Shown here: positions 45,030-55,766 of the stretch, in pieces
Position numbering within the stretch: the first letter of the stretch is position 1
Layout of the letters: each line of letters begins with the position of its first letter
DNA from: Armigeres subalbatus
Lineage: Eukaryota; Arthropoda; Insecta; Diptera; Culicidae
Direction: 5' to 3'
DNA: 64,000 nucleotides
Assembly: GCF_024139115.2 (NCBI RefSeq)
Contig: NW_026942517.1
Coordinates: forward strand, 46,349-110,348
Notes under the pieces: generated by a model
Database searches by the model: none
Seen by the model: the letters and a program-made list of their open reading frames with translations, nothing else
Told to the model about the DNA's origin: nothing
Position numbers and translations under genes: made by a program

Positions 45030-47100
45030 TTTAGCTTGGTGAGGGATAGTGTAGGCAGAAGCCCCTCAGCTGAATCGAAGAAAGACGATCATTTGGGGGT
45101 CGAAAAATGCCCGTTCGCCTCCGGTAAGGGGCCTCATCCCCGATGTATGGTGTTCGGGGGGCCGATAGGAGTACTAAACTTCGTAGAACAATCCGGCATC
45201 CTGCAAGAAGCAAAAAATGGCTGCCATTGCAGATTTGTCATCTGCCAGTGCGTCCCGAATACTTCCCGGTATCCCGCAAAGATTTCGGGAATGGTCGTAC
45301 TTGGGACACCTGCAGATAAAGTGCTCCACGCTGTTTTCGGTTTCGCAGAGATCACAATGGGACCGGAAGGAGCCTCCACTGAAGTTGTGGGAGACCCTTG
45401 TGTGTTTGGTCCGGACCTTCGATATCACCTGTTATTCTTTTTGAGGTGCTGGATCTTTCCAGGAGCCGATAGATCCTTTAACTTTTCTCAAAAAGAGTCC
45501 TCTGCTATTGCTCCAAGTACGAGCCCAGTCCTGGTCGACGACGCTCTTCGTCCATTTCTTAACGTCTGCCAGTGAGACGGAGCGGGTGTAAAGTAGACCC
45601 TCGTGTCCGACACTGACCAGGGTATTGGCTTCGGTATTTCCCCTAATGCCGCAGTGGCCTAGGGTCTAGGCGAAGGTGGTACCGGGAATCATACCTCAAA
45701 GGATTCCTTGGATCCAGGGATGTTTCGGAGTCTCACTTGAAGGGTGAAATTACATTTGCGGAGTCCGTGAAGACCACGATTGGCTTGTTCGCAACAAAAA
45801 CGGCGGCGGCCTCGGCGAAAAAATTGCACTGGCGAGGTAGGCTCTTCGATTTGGCCAGACTAGGTCCACAGACTTCAAAGCTCCGGCTGCCTCGGCTCCT
45901 GGGCTGGAGACGGATCCGTCGGTATACCGAATCTCACTTTTTCGGAAGCGTGTTGCAATGAATTCCAGTACGGATCATCGGAGTTCATATTTGTTATCAC
46001 CTCGTTTGAACCAGGAGGCGATGCCATAATCAGGATGTCGCTGGCATTGATTCTGATGTGCCAATTGGCACTCCTTGGGCTCCTGTGCGCTTTGAGCGGC
46101 ACACGGTCGCTTTGATAGGGCCTGCTTGCGGACACATGCAGCTTTTTGTAGAGATTTAACAGAGCTCGCTGCCAAGCCCCACCACGTCCTAGGCAGGCCC
46201 CTAACTCGCAGAGGCCGTGGGGAGGGGTCGTTAAGCCCTTGAACATAGTCCCTGCTGTCCGATTTTCGTCGGCGTATAAAAATACCTGAGTAGCACACTT
46301 ATCACATATCAGTCACTATGACTCATATGCGACTAAATCCAGTCACATGGGAGTTGCTGCTACCAAATCGATTTGAACAGTGCCACTAGGGAGATATACG
46401 TTCGCTGGTAGAACGCTGAAACCACGTCCGTAGCGATGAAGAAAATCGTCACCGCTAGGACCAACCCTTGTGGGACGCCAGTTTCTTCAGGGTACTCGTC
46501 TGATGCTGTGTCGCCAATGAGCACTTGGAAGGTTCGTCAGGTGAGAAAGTTTTTTTTTTCGAAAGCAAGGATGTTGCCTGTGATAGTTTTGTAGTTTTCT
46601 AAGGACCAAAGGGGTTAAGGTCCGGTTAAAAGCTTTGGCGATATCGAGTGACAAAAGTTCAATTGCCTTCCTCATACTCTTCTTGGAGCACACTGCCCAG
46701 GTTGGCAAAGTATGTGCTATAGCCTGGGCGAAAAGCGTGTTGACGGTTGCCAAACCTTCCGTCGGCTCCCAGTTTCTCCCCGAGTCGCCGTATGACCATT
46801 CTCTAGACGGTTTTGGATGCACACGAGGTCAGGGAGAGTGGCCTGAACTTGGATGCATCACGGCTAGTCACGATGATCTTCGGGAGAGGCACAACGAATC
46901 TTTACCTCCACTCGTCCAAGACGTGCTGTTTTCCCAAATGTCTTTGGCGAGCTTAAGAAAAGGAGTTTTCGCGGCCGGAAAGAGCCATTTAAACATGGAA
47001 TACTCATCCGGTCCCGTTGCACTTGGCAAGCATATGGGATGGGATGGCCCCTTAACTCTGACATTGAAAATATTTCTTCTCCTAACGATCTGAGCAATTA
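45030..47100 (-). pseudogene. Decayed non-LTR retrotransposon with RNase H (I/LOA/R1 group)
   Basis: On the minus strand an RT-derived piece lies at 47097-46487 (LLSLDIAKAFNRTL near 46650 resembles the first catalytic Asp block). After much rearrangement comes an RNase H domain at about 45950-45600: a YTDGS-like start and an HCGIRGNTEANTL block in which the last Asp of the usual NEKAD is replaced. A C-terminal HFICRCPKYDHSRN knuckle region lies near 45300-45370. Stops and frameshifts are numerous. RNase H plus this C-terminus fits LOA/R1/I-type elements; I cannot choose between them. Confidence 0.65.
46081..46204 (-). repeat. ~120-bp module shared with the RTE 5' UTR
   Basis: This closely matches 4729-4845: GTGCGCTTTGAGCGGCACAC, TTGATAGGGCCTGCTTG, GACACATGCAGC, then CCCACCACRTCCTAGGCAG. 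At 4.7 kb it lies in the leader of the RTE; here it lies inside the RNase H-bearing element. Confidence 0.75.
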
Positions 47101-47300
47101 GTTCGATTTAATTCATGACGAAATTGAGCAAACGGAAAATTACGGTCGTACTGACGATTCAGGTGTATGGCTGTGTCCGATTTTGATTTTCTAACTAAAC
47201 ATTTACATTATATGATTGAAGAAAATAGCAACACGTTACACGTCATAGTAGAAATTACATCACTGGTCATTACGTGGATTCAACAATATTTATTGCTAAT
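47101..47300 (+). pseudogene. Jockey/Juan gag C-terminal scrap
   Basis: The short frame from 47167 begins with a SDFDFLTKHLHYMIE block, as at the end of Juan ORF1 (38.6 kb). A second scrap at 50640-50760 shares the DNA sequence TTTGATTTTCTAACTAAACA and AATTACATCACTGGTCATTA. Broken and partial. Confidence 0.6.
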
Positions 47301-47460
47301 TCAATACTATTTACTTACGAAAAAAATATCACTGACGGAGTTAGACTTGAGCATGATGGACCATGTGACATGCCAAATTGAATATCTTCCCTAAAGTTTC
47401 AAAATAAACGCCAAAACTTTTCCGAAAAAATAAAACCGTCAATTTTGATACACCCTGAAG

Positions 47461-47748
47461 AAACTCCCGAAAGAGCTCTTAAAGCTACTTTCATAGGAAT
47501 TTTCAGAATATTTGGAGGAAAAGAAATTTTTGGAGGAATTTCCAAAGCCATGAACTCATTCCCAAACAGAAATGTAATACATAAATAAACGACTAAAACA
47601 TCCGAAACTCCCGAAAGAGCTCTTAAAGCTACTTTCATAGGAATTTTCAGAATATTTGGAGGAAAAGAAATTTCTGGAGGAATTTCCAAAGGCATGGAGT
47701 CATTCCCAAACAGAAATGTAATACATAAATAAACGACTAAAACATCCG
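47461..47748. repeat. 144-bp tandem duplication
   Basis: 47461-47604 is repeated at 47605-47748 with only a few substitutions (for example AATTTTTGG/AATTTCTGG). The unit is 48 codons long, keeping a minus-strand frame open. No domain is recognised in it. Confidence 0.9.
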
Positions 47749-47786
47749 ATATTTTGAGGGTTTTTCAACAACAACTTAGGGGGTGA

Positions 47787-48020
47787 GTGCTAGTAGTGGA
47801 CCCGTGCGTATAATGGACCCCCTGAACAAAATCCCAAATTAAACGCTGGAATCGACTATTTTCTGCAAACTTTCGTCGGGTGAAGTTGCTTCATGTAACA
47901 GGACAGCAGTTCCATACATTTGTTATGGACAGGGAAACAGAAATTTAGTTATATTAACTAATTTGTAAAAGTAAATATACTAAAGGGTCCATTACTAGCA
48001 CACAAGGGGGGGTCCATTAT
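47787..48020. mobile_element. Candidate MITE with repeated GGACCC termini
   Basis: GTGCTAGTAGTGGACCC on the left pairs with GGGTCCATTACTAGCAC on the right. TATAATGGACCCCC and GGGGTCCATTATAG form a second pair. The exact ends are not resolved. Confidence 0.5.
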
Positions 48021-48076
48021 AGGCACAAGAAACATGTAAATCAAATGGGGGAACCATAATACGTATATAAACAAAC

Positions 48077-48286
48077 TTGACGTTGCGTATTATGCACCAA
48101 GATGGAAGTGTCACAATTTGTTTCACGTACTACGACGAAACTAAAAAATTGTTTAAAATGGCCTTCAACGGCTTCCCCAGTGTTAATATTTCTCAAGATG
48201 GAAATTTCGCAGAAATTTTGCGAAAAATTCTCTTAATAACTAATAACACTAGTGTTCAAAACCTGTTGATAATAAGAAACATATAA
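48077..48286 (+). pseudogene. Jockey/Juan gag scrap (RRM-like region)
   Basis: The frame includes FTYYDETKKLFKMAFNGFPS, resembling FTYDDKTERLFKVVLKGLPS of the Juan ORF1 at 39.3 kb. It is isolated and truncated. Confidence 0.6.
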
Positions 48287-48694
48287 GAAATTTTATTTTT
48301 AAGACAAAAGCTGTAAAATAAAAGATTTATATACACGTATACGTCTATAGTTTACCTGCAAAAAAATTTACCTCATAGAGCATAGGCATAGATCGGGAGG
48401 AAGCGAGTAACTTCAACAACAACAAATGCATGATAGGTACATACCATGACAATGCTCACGAAAAAGCAAAAAAAACACTACCACTTGGTTGTTAAAGATC
48501 TTATAGTATTTTTTCTTCAGTCAAACAAACGACACCAAACTAGTCAGTAGAAACTTAAAAATGATTTTGTTCATTCAAATATAACGAACTACATGAGTAG
48601 TCGCTTTCTCAACTGTTGTAGGCCGTTTGCAGGAAAAAAGTGTTCAATAGAGCTACGAAATCTCCCCGAAAGCACCATAGATAAACTGAAAGCG

Positions 48695-49167
48695 ACTGAT
48701 TATGCTCCAATGCCCACTACTTAGGTCCTGAGGGTGTGGAAAATGCAGACTACGATGAGGTAATTATAAATATGAAGGCAAAACAATTGAAGAATAACTG
48801 TCTTTCAACCAAAAATACTAGGTCTAGTACTGCATCAACAGATGAGACAAAAGAAATAGTAGTTCAATATGTTGAAGATGATGAAGTAAGTCCAGCTATG
48901 CCTGGCCAAAAAGATTATGCATTAGTAAAATCGCTGCATTTAGGCAAAGTTTTGTTGAACGATGACGATGAAAGATTTCCATACATACAGCGATTCCACG
49001 GGAAAAGAATAGAGTTGAAAAAAAAGTTGTCCGATTTTGCTCAAAATCGCTTGGTATGTTTTTCATCGAAAATAATTAGACCCGTATTTTTTATTTTTTT
49101 TATTAGGGTAACCATGTTCGATATAGGGTTACCAGAAAATCGCTATTTTTCGAAATTTTTATTTTAA
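48695..49167 (+). CDS. Unidentified open frame, possible exon
   Basis: About 155 codons are open without an early ATG. The stretch from 48727 reads as an acidic then basic protein: ENADYDEVIINMKAKQ, then a Ser/Thr-rich run, then VVQYVEDDEV, then DYALVKSLHLGKVLLNDDDE and a Lys-rich FHGKRIELKKKLSDFAQNRL. It looks like real coding sequence, unlike the AT-rich noise nearby. TACTTAG at 48718-48724 could be a splice acceptor and TTGGTATG near 49050-49057 a donor; beyond the donor the frame becomes Phe/Ile-rich. I do not recognise the family. It could be a host exon, or an exon of a transposase. Strand and frame are supported by composition only. Confidence 0.4.
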
Positions 49168-49232
49168 AAAATCATGACTTTTGAACCCCTAGATCGATTT
49201 GCAATGTTTTTTTATGGATAAAAAGCTTATTA

Positions 49233-49447
49233 GGGGAACGGTTCGCCACTTCATCTCATAGCTCCTATTTCCATCCCATCAAAAACAAAGAAATGGAAAG
49301 GAATTTGGTTTGTTTATTATTTTTGTGTTTTTTCCAGCAGTGAGCACGCATGTTGACAAAAAGAAGCGACGAATTTGGTGCTGTATTTCTTTGTTTAGCG
49401 ATGAGATGGATATATGTACAGTGAGATTGAGATCGGAACATTTCCCC
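49233..49447. mobile_element. TA-flanked MITE (GGGGAAMGTTC ends)
   Basis: GGGGAACGGTTCGCC on the left and, inverted, GGGGAAATGTTCCGATC on the right, with TA at 49231-49232 and 49448-49449. A lone GATCGGAACATTATCCCC near 52174 may be another end of this family. Confidence 0.6.
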
Positions 49448-49449
49448 TA

Positions 49450-50639
49450 CTTCTAGTTCCTACTAATTTTTTTGGTTTTGGTATACTCAAATTTGCTAAA
49501 ATGGTCAAAATATTCGTTTTTTCTATGATTTTTGAAATGTTGGACCACAACGACTATATATTTTTATGAATATTCAAACATTTTTACATAAAATATCAAA
49601 AAATTAAATAATGTTCATCGAGCCGTGTTTGAGTTACATTTTTTTGAAAATTTCAAGTTTTCTGCCCATACACACATGGAATGAACGTTATTCTCCATTA
49701 TTTCAAATAGCTCAAATTAAATCAAAAGTATGAAAATGTTATTCAAGAGTGTTTGTTTGGTCCCGTTTATTATAAGAATTTACGAATCGCAATAGCTGAT
49801 TGAATTGAATTTCCCACAATTCAGTATTTCCCTAATAACTTTTGTTGCCGGCATAAAATCGTTTTGCAACAACGACGATATTTTCCCTTGTTAAATTTCC
49901 TATGTTGCAAACGTATTCATATATTGTTAAAGCTTAATGGGCAATGATGGGGAACGGTTTTTCACGAAAGTAATTTTCATACAAGCTTCAAACTGCTTGT
50001 GCTCAGTCAAATTACATCCAAATTAGCTAAAAATTAAGGACGATAATTAAAATGGCAAATTCCATCGTTTAAGCATAGGGGAGCAAAAAAGTCAAAATTT
50101 GAATCACTCTAGTGTTCACTCTACCTAAATAAAACCCTAAGGGACTATTTGAAGAGGTCTACAAGATAAAGCATATGTTAGTCAAGAAAATCAGGGAAAT
50201 TGTCCAGTTGCCTTACTGAAGAAACGTTTAATACAACGAAGCATGAATGCTCAAATTACCTTGTTTGGAGCAATTGTTACCGGAAACTTACTCTTAAACT
50301 ATATGGTTATGCAACGGAAATGAGAATAAAGTTGGATAAAAGCTGTTCCTACATTTGTAATTGCCAGACTTCAGCTTTAACAAGAAAAGAAACGAGCCAG
50401 ACTTTGATTTTGTTGTGCAGTTAATATAGAATGTAAAGATCAAGAACTAACCGTTTCTGAACCATCGAAACTTGATGTTTCTAGTGTTGGTAAGTAGAAA
50501 CCCGGAGACGGTCAGGAAATAATTCGGTGTTTCGCAACGAACTGCTCAACGTGCAAAGGAATTACAGATTGAAAAAGGTTTTATGAGCACACCGGAGACC
50601 TTATCCTTAAACGGAAAGTAACGGTCATATTGACGATTC
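49450..50639. other. AT-rich unassigned sequence
   Basis: A 74-codon frame at 50200-50424 has no recognised domain. Near 50430-50600 there may be further decayed gag sequence, but similarity is too weak to call. Confidence 0.35.
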
Positions 50640-50760
50640 AAGTAGCATGGCTGCATCCGACTTTGATTTTCTAACTAAACAATCACATAACATAATTGGA
50701 GAAACTACAACACTGAAGGTAGAAATAATAGAAATTACATCACTGGTCATTACGTGGATG
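50640..50760 (+). pseudogene. Jockey/Juan gag C-terminal scrap, second copy
   Basis: This parallels 47155-47290 at the DNA level (TTTGATTTTCTAACTAAACA; AATTACATCACTGGTCATTA). It is too short and broken to encode anything. Confidence 0.55.
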
Positions 50761-50969
50761 ATGTGGACACATCAAACACGGGAGGAAGCGGATGAATGAT
50801 GTAGTTTCACTCTTCTGCTCCCGTTTTATACAAAACACCAGGGTACTGTTAGGTACGCTCACAATACGCATATTCAATAGGTATGATTATGCCTACCCCT
50901 GGATTGAGTATGTCGTTCTGCGCTTTACAGAAAATCACATCTCGTTGCTGAAGGAAATCAACTACTTAT

Positions 50970-51295
50970 CAGGGATTGAATTTATCATTTCATTATCATT
51001 TAGTATTCAGCCAATAACTGATTCCAGAGGCGGAATTCCGAAAAGTGCTGTATGGCGGACTTCTAGCGCTGATTCCCCTCTACAACTTTGTGTAAGGATA
51101 ACACTTATTATCATTTAGTATATTGAGTGATCCTAGCGTTTCACGCTGTTAATATTAGACATAGAGCAATGTACCCTTACACAAAGTTGTAGAGGGGAAT
51201 CAGCGCTAGAAGTGCGTCATACATTACTGTTCGGAATTCCGCCTCTGGAATGAGTTATTGGCTGAATGATAATGAAATGATAAATTCAATCCCTG
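50970..51295. mobile_element. hAT-type foldback MITE with 8-bp TSD
   Basis: CAGGGATTGAATTTATCATT on the left and its complement on the right are flanked by CTACTTAT at 50962-50969 and 51296-51303. Both arms carry GGCGGAATTCCG-type and CTACAACTTTGTG blocks. This arrangement resembles the MITE at 22982-23404. Confidence 0.9.
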
Positions 51296-51303
51296 CTACT
51301 TAT

Positions 51304-51973
51304 TTGTTTAGTAATGCTTATTATGCACTCCCCATGCCGTTTGTGAGAGATGAGATGTGAGAAAGTAAAAATTAGTATGTTAGACGTGGACTGGAATAGC
51401 AATGAGTTATCAATTTATGTATACTGCTTTAAGACTTCGTTCAAGACGGTCGTTCATTTTATTTTGAAATGTGTTATATGATTTTGTTGTAAGGTACACT
51501 GGGGGAAGTGGAAAAGGAAAAATTGATAGTTCATGTTCAACTTATTTTAAAAGCAGTTAAAATGATCTAAATATATTCAATCATTATGGGCTCTCAAAAA
51601 CAGTCCATTATGCACCAACTGCGGTAATTTATGCCATTTTAGTCGCTTGAAATTTATAAAAATAGATTTGAAATTTAGGAGTTATTTTTCCCCTTAACCC
51701 AGTGAAATAGGGTAAGTGGAAAACCCAATTTATCTTGACCTTCAATTGTGATCAGTAGTGATATATGATTAAAATCAAGACGGTAATTGCTCTGAGCATC
51801 TTTTGTTGAATAATTTCGTTGAATTAAAAGAATAGGTCCCCAAAGAATTATTGTAATAGCTAGGGGAGGGGTGGTTGTGCTTTCTCAAACACTAAGTGTA
51901 CGTAAAATCTATTGGTTCGCCCCAAAGATGAACTTTTTTGAGGCAGAGGGAATATGTATTATCGAATATATTT
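51304..51973. other. AT-rich unassigned sequence
   Basis: GGGGAAGTGGAAAAGG near 51491 and GGGTAAGTGGAAAACCC near 51711 suggest a decayed element. No boundaries are resolved. Confidence 0.35.
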
Positions 51974-52052
51974 ACCTATCAGTGCCATTTTTAACTTTCT
52001 CATACATTTTTTTCCTATGTAAAACTTGTGAAAGGCATCAACACCGATAGGT
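51974..52052. repeat. Small hairpin repeat, copy 2
   Basis: ACCTATCAGTG pairs with CACCGATAGGT. The interior TTTTTAACTTT... AAAGGCATCA resembles 5850-5935. Confidence 0.5.
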
Positions 52053-52971
52053 GGATTAATCAGGCGTTTTCTTATGTATATTAGTCCAATCTCCACTGAA
52101 ATCACAAAGATAACATAGATGGAACATATAAATATTTCCAGTTATCGATATAAACCACGGAGGGAAGAAAACGTGATCGGAACATTATCCCCTTCCTCCG
52201 CAGTATTCGATATCAGGGGTAAGTTTAAAATAATTAAATCTATTGCTTTCATCGTACTACAAAATGAATGTGATTAGTTTAATTGTATTATAATGGTCAC
52301 CTGTGGTGCAAAATCACAATAAAAAGGAACAATGTATGCCAGTGAGAATTAATTTTATGAATGCATAAATTAACTTCTCGCGAAACCTTCCTTAAGTTAC
52401 GAGAGGGAGGGTGGGTATCCAAATTATCAAATTCAGCGTTACGGATTACGGAAATTAAGAACATTCATAATTGACCATTTTATGAATTTCAATTCAAAGC
52501 ACCGATATTTTTTTAAGCATTCCTATGTACATTCTGAGTACAGCATTGACATTGTGATTCATGCCACCAAATGGTCCTTCGGAATATCCGGAATGGATTC
52601 ATTCACAAATAACGTTACGCTAAATTTGAAGTTTTTGGACCTCCATCCTCCCCCTCGTAACGCTTTTTATATGGAAGGTTTAATTGGTTTGTATGAATCG
52701 TAACGCACGACCTGAGCCCCTCCCTCTCCTTCCAGCGTTATGTAATTTGTGAACAGCCTCAATATTTATATGAAAAAATAATTATTTCATCAACGGTGGT
52801 CCATGTATGGATTAAAACACCAGTTCTACAGGGGATGGACAAAATAAGTAGGATAGCCAAAGTTTTGGTAAAATTAGATGTGTTGTAACTATGATAGTTA
52901 TCATCCCCTTTTTTGACAATTCAGGCATGCCTGAACTAGAAAATAAATTGCAGTTTCACAGTAAAAAAAAA
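52053..52971. other. Unassigned sequence with MITE-like traces
   Basis: Motifs such as CAGCGTTACGGATTACGGAA (about 52435) and CAGCGTTATGTAATTTGTGA (about 52733) suggest remnants of a TIR element. The 73-codon frame at 52482-52703 falls within it and is probably not a gene. Confidence 0.35.
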
Positions 52972-53255
52972 AATGGTGGGTTGACATAAAGGAAGGAGCG
53001 CCCAACAGAGCTCTGGTCCCCACATGTCCCTATTTCACGCTTCCACGGGTCGTCCGATGACAAAGGACCGCCAGCTAAGGGTTGTGTGCTTAGCTGGTAG
53101 TTCAGCCCTGGGCACTGTTGTCCTTCTGACATCAGCTAGAGTGAGAAGGTACGCCTCGAGCGTCTGTTCACCAGGAGGTGCGGCTCAAACAGCGTCTGCC
53201 TGGTACCCAGCGGCTGATTAACGAAATGCTGTATCGCGTCAGCTACACCTAAGGT

Positions 53256-53681
53256 CCCAGACAACCACACATCGCATAAGAATGCAAGAATAAAATCGTT
53301 TGCAGATCCAAATTTCTTAAAAATCGCTTTGTGGTGCGAAGCTCATCAGTTTATTTATAAATTTTACCACACGGTGGGCTTTTCTACGAGTTTTTTCCAG
53401 TTTCATTTGTTGACATCGCATATTCCTGCAATCAAACTCAAATGATTATCTTTCAAACAGAGATTGTTGAAACAACATCCCAATGTATAACGAACATACT
53501 CGCATAAAATCCGTGCACATCGCATACAATTCCGTGCAACGTCGGATAAGAAATACACATATATCGCTTCCACTTTTGTACGTAAAAGCGTTTTCGCGAC
53601 TGATATGCGATTAAAATTGTGCGGATAGGCATCTCATAACAGAAAAACAATTCCATTATGCATGCATTCTGGTTGTCTGGG
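53256..53681. mobile_element. MITE with CCCAGACAACCA ends in the RTE leader
   Basis: CCCAGACAACCA opens the element and TGGTTGTCTGGG closes it. Comparison with the intact leader at 4580-4600 (…CCTAAGATGGCAGCC…) shows that sequence on either side was originally adjacent. The TSD is short (GT or GGT) and ambiguous. Confidence 0.7.
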
Positions 53682-53814
53682 GTGGCAGCCCCATCATCGC
53701 GATGTAGGTAACGCGACCCCGGTAAGGTAGCTTACTGAAGCCTCTCAAATACCACGAAAATGGAGATAGAAGAAAAGAGAACGTTAGTTTTTGGCAACCG
53801 ACCCGGCAACGAAA

Positions 53815-54837
53815 TAAGGACTATGATTGGAAACTCGGTACCTGGAATGTCAGGACCCTAAATGAACCTGGACGAGTGAGCCTTCTGGCTCGCGAACTGC
53901 AGAAGGTTGGAGTGAACGAGGCCGCTATGCAAGAAGTCCGATGGCCCAGATCCGGAGAACGTGAATTCCGAGCCGTGGACCCCACGACCAACACTGCATT
54001 CAAGTATAACATCTATCACAGCGGCGGCGGAAAAGCAGAGCATGGAGTTGGTTTCGTAGTGATGGGCAAGCAGATGAAGCGAGTGACGCGGTGAAAATCC
54101 ATTAGCGAACGAATCTGTGTCTTGAGGATACGGGGCAAATTCTTCAATTACAGCCTACTCAACGTTTACCGCACCGACAAACGATAAATCCGACGACGTG
54201 AAGGACACGTTTTATGAATGTCTTGATAAAGCCTATGGAGAGTGCCCAAAGCATGACGTGAAAATTGTTATCGGAGACGCTAACGCCCAGGTCGGTAAAG
54301 AGGACTTTTTCCGTCCCATAATCGGTAAAGAGAGCCTTCCTCCGCTACCAATGACAACGGCCTACGGCTAGTAAATTTTGCTGCTGCCAGAGGGATGGCC
54401 ATCAGTAGCACCTACTTTGCACGAAAGAACATCCGAAAGCACACCTGGAGACACCCAAATGGCGAAACTTGCAAACCAGATAGACCATGTGCTGGTGGAT
54501 GGGCGCCATTTCTCGGATATTATCGATGTGCAGACATTCAGAGGTCCGAACATTGACTCTGATCACTACCTCGTTGTCAGTAAAATTCGATCACGGTTGT
54601 CAACTGTATCGAACGAAAGATCACAGCGAACGATGCGTTACAATATCCAGCGATTGTCGGCGGAAGGAGTATCGGCTGAGTACCGCCAGAAGCTCGACGA
54701 ACGGATAAGTGCAATCAACGTTAGCGACAACATCAACGATCTATGGGAGTCGATCCATGGAGCGGTGAGCACAACAGCACGAGAAGTGGTAGGCACTGCA
54801 CAGAGGCGACCCAGGACGGGTTGGTTCGATGTGGAGT

Positions 54838-54838
<1 letters not shown>
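53815..54838 (+). pseudogene. RTE endonuclease domain and linker, broken
   Basis: The conceptual frame begins near 53830 with a GTWNVRTL block. It continues in 53876-54094 with AAMQEVRWP (catalytic Glu region) and YHSGGGKAEHGVGFV. Stops and frameshifts follow near 54095 and 54190, with VYAPTD near 54165 and VIGDANAQVGKED near 54270. 54378-54838 has QIDHVLVDGRHFSDI and IDSDHYLVV (Asp/His) plus a linker. RTE elements of this type are often annotated as craniofacial-development-protein-2-like. No RT domain follows because of the T-run junction. Confidence 0.75.

Positions 54839-54870
<32 letters not shown>
54839..54870. repeat. T32 homopolymer, likely poly-A tail of a minus-strand retroposon
   Basis: An uninterrupted T-run abuts the broken RTE coding sequence. 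Sequence to its right (ACAAATAAGTATTAGGATAA) would be the 3' end of a minus-strand insert, but no family is recognised. Confidence 0.6.
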
Positions 54871-54877
<7 letters not shown>

Positions 54878-55404
54878 AGTATTAGGATAAGTTGTGGTTA
54901 AAAATTGAATAATATTAGTAACCACAAATGAAGTAGGGCTCTTGCCGATTGGAACCATATATTAGGTTGCACTGTGAAGAAAATTCGTCTCAGCTCAAAT
55001 TTCTTTCATGTCATATGATGGTTAAGAACCAATTTGTGTTTCTGATAAGAACCAATTTGTTTTCCACAATATGCCTATCCAATCACAAGCAGCAACAAAG
55101 CTTATGATTTGTACTTTGAAAAATATTTGTCTCGGCTCAACCTTCTCTTGCATAAAATTACGATTCTGAAGAGAACCCATTTGTTTTCAGTAATGCATCT
55201 TTCCAATCACAAGCAGCGACAAATCCGAATCAGAATTTAGAGAAAATTTCATTTCACTGCTACTGACCCCAACGTCAGCCACTCGATAAGTTGCCGTTAA
55301 AACGCGATAGACACCATCCATGCGAATCAATTTTCGCAGCATCGCCCTCCGAAAAACGCTTGCGCTGCTGCCGACGCCAAGCGATTATAATTTGCAATTT
55401 TGAA
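54871..55404. promoter_or_regulatory. Possible relic of histone-gene upstream region
   Basis: Two diverged direct repeats (about 54975-55120 and 55125-55240) each carry GTCTCRGCTCAA, MCCCATTTGTTTTC or similar, and CCAATCACAAGCAGC. CCAAT-type boxes are usual upstream of histone genes, and an H2B pseudogene follows. The promoter role is an inference. Confidence 0.4.
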
Positions 55405-55724
55405 GAAGAAGAACATGCTTTGGCCCTGGTTATGTTTGTATGCACTGGCATCAAAGAAGCGAAAGGCGGAGCAAGCAAGCCGATGCCAATGATACGGCTC
55501 TCAAAGGGACGGTCCCACACCACCGTCGGTGGAAAGGCTGAGGAAAAGACAACAGCGATGATGGTTGCTACGGACGGCGGCAGCAAGGCTCAGAGAAACA
55601 TCATCAAGGGCGTCTCATCGAAGGCGTCGAGCATAATGAACAGCCTCGTAAACGACATCTTCGTGCGTATCGAGCTGGTCAAGTCTGCCGTCTCGGAGGG
55701 TTCCAAAGTCGTCATAAAGTAAGT
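55405..55724 (+). pseudogene. Histone H2B pseudogene, copy 1
   Basis: The best-preserved part translates as a shrunken H2B. A KAQRNIIKG segment (compare the basic tail) joins directly to SSKASSIMNSLVNDIFVRIE (the alpha-2 helix of H2B) and then to KSAVSEGSKVVIK (the C-terminal helix), ending at TAA. Two internal blocks are missing: the Lys/Arg-rich tail with alpha-1, and the segment between alpha-2 and alpha-C. Upstream sequence in the same frame (from 55291) is not histone-like. A near-copy with further indels is at 62588-62943. It cannot make a functional histone. Confidence 0.8.
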
Positions 55725-55766
55725 CAGCTCCTAGTGAATGGACGAGGACGTAGCTTCACTCAAAAC

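Larger units (their letters stand above)
52972..54838 (+). mobile_element. Second RTE-clade element, 3'-truncated
   Basis: The 5' leader (52972-53255) is homologous to the leader of the RTE at 1-5 kb read on its own strand (GTTGACAT, GCTCTGGTCC, CACGCTTCCACGGGTC, GACCGCCAGCTAAGGGTTG, CTTCTGACATCA). The encoded endonuclease is clearly a different family. Coding sequence stops at a T32 run at 54839. The leader lacks the 120-bp module present at 4729-4845. A MITE (53256-53681) splits the leader. Confidence 0.75.

Noticed and set aside
44958..45575. 205-codon plus-strand open frame
   Set aside because: It is the antisense shadow of the RNase H/C-terminal region of the minus-strand non-LTR element.
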